Source of the DNA: Achatina immaculata | Lineage: Eukaryota > Mollusca > Gastropoda > Stylommatophora > Achatinidae | Length of the DNA: 64,000 bases | Reading direction: 5' to 3' | NCBI GenBank assembly: GCA_009760885.1 | Contig: CM019700.1 | Location: 1,250,001-1,314,000, forward strand | Shown here: positions 63,479-64,000 of the stretch, piece after piece | Numbering within the stretch: the stretch's first letter is position 1 | How the letters are laid out: each line of letters begins with the position of its first letter | Program-made: the position numbers and the translations under genes | The notes under the pieces: model-generated | The model's input: the letters and a program-made list of their open reading frames with translations, nothing else | Databases searched by the model: none | Told to the model about the DNA's origin: nothing

Positions 63479-64000
63479 TCACTCCCTTGGAAACATAAAG
63501 ACTCTGCAGTCGTCCTTGCTCTTGGATTTATTCTCTGCTTCCTTCCATAACTGACTGTCTTCCCACATCTTCTCGCCTTTTTCTTCCTTCTGTCCTTTGT
63601 TGTAAAACTCTATCCTGCACCTGTGACTAACTCTGCTTTCCTGGAACCAGTTTTACCGTAATCCTCAACTTATTCAGCTTCTAGAAAGAAGATGAACGAT
63701 CGTGCATGTAAATCATGATCGTACACTGGTAGATATCCCATGTTAGGTTAGGCTAGTCTTTCTTGCACTTCGGATTGCCTCTTGGTGCTTCCATCTTCGC
63801 ATTCTTAGACACAGGCGAAGCTTTCACGGCTCAAGCTGGAGGGAAAACAGCGAAGGAAGACATTGATGCTTTTGCTTTGACTACAATCTGAGTGTGGAGT
63901 TCATGGCAGTCACTAAAGCAATAACGCGACTTGAGACAGCTTCGTCCAAGCATGTGTTCTCAGTAATTCAGTGAACATGCTCAGAGTAGGATGCGGTCGA
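63479..64000. other. No gene; possible decayed F6-like LINE end
   Basis: The first 190 bp may be a minus-strand LINE remnant, since codons such as KMWEDSQLWKEAE recall the usual C-terminus. The remainder to the window end shows nothing recognisable. Confidence 0.35.

Overview
The window looks like a gene-poor, repeat-dense piece of animal nuclear DNA. I found no host protein-coding gene, rRNA, bona fide tRNA gene, operon or CRISPR array. The evidence for an animal genome is the repeat content: several RTE-type non-LTR retrotransposons (LINEs), one Jockey/CR1-like LINE, tails of RNase-H-type LINEs, many tRNA-derived SINEs, hAT-like and mariner-like DNA transposon remnants, and about twenty minisatellites. 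This mix fits an invertebrate, and a mollusc or other lophotrochozoan is my best guess. That placement is an inference and cannot be proved here.

Layout. 0-8 kb: simple repeats, a dispersed element I call T (4.1-4.6 kb, minus), the first copy of a frequent dispersed element I call D (6.5-7.4 kb), and an RTE stub with a target-site duplication. 8-15 kb: CT/GA tracts, two head-to-head LINE fragments (9.4-10.9 kb), a hAT end with a 27-bp minisatellite, and a second D copy with a 34-bp array. 15-30 kb: RTE fragments, a hAT element split by an RTE copy, a third D copy with a 34-bp array, and two D copies whose 3' ends run into very long pyrimidine tracts. 30-45 kb: a GA array split by a Jockey/CR1-like LINE that itself carries an RTE insertion, a 2.3-kb minisatellite, element T split by an RTE, and the best-preserved RT reading frame (43.7-45.0 kb, 461 codons). 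45-64 kb: an RTE fragment split by a 1.1-kb insertion with a 12-bp duplication, an RTE copy whose YADD active-site codons are amplified 35-fold, more SINEs, an RNase-H LINE tail and further minisatellites.

The RTE-like fragments are grouped here as F1 to F6 by protein sequence. F1 ends in KRHDNLEK...KFRKGH and has a (GAAT)n tail. F2 contains RPREMILDSLTGW and has a (GAT)n tail. F3 has a (GA)n tail, F4 a (GATGTAA)n tail, F5 a GAAT-rich tail and F6 a (GAT)n tail. Nearly all are 5'-truncated and broken by frameshifts, so they are dead copies.

The strongest pattern is that short internal segments of transposons have repeatedly become minisatellites. It is visible in the RT catalytic motif of an RTE, in three different segments of element D, in two SINE families and in a hAT element. 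Single-copy relatives elsewhere in the window show the state before expansion. For element D they also show a short direct repeat spaced at exactly the later array period. A second pattern is nested insertion with visible target-site duplications and, in two cases, an uninterrupted copy of the target in the same window. I see no new enzyme system. The interest lies in how repeats are born and layered.
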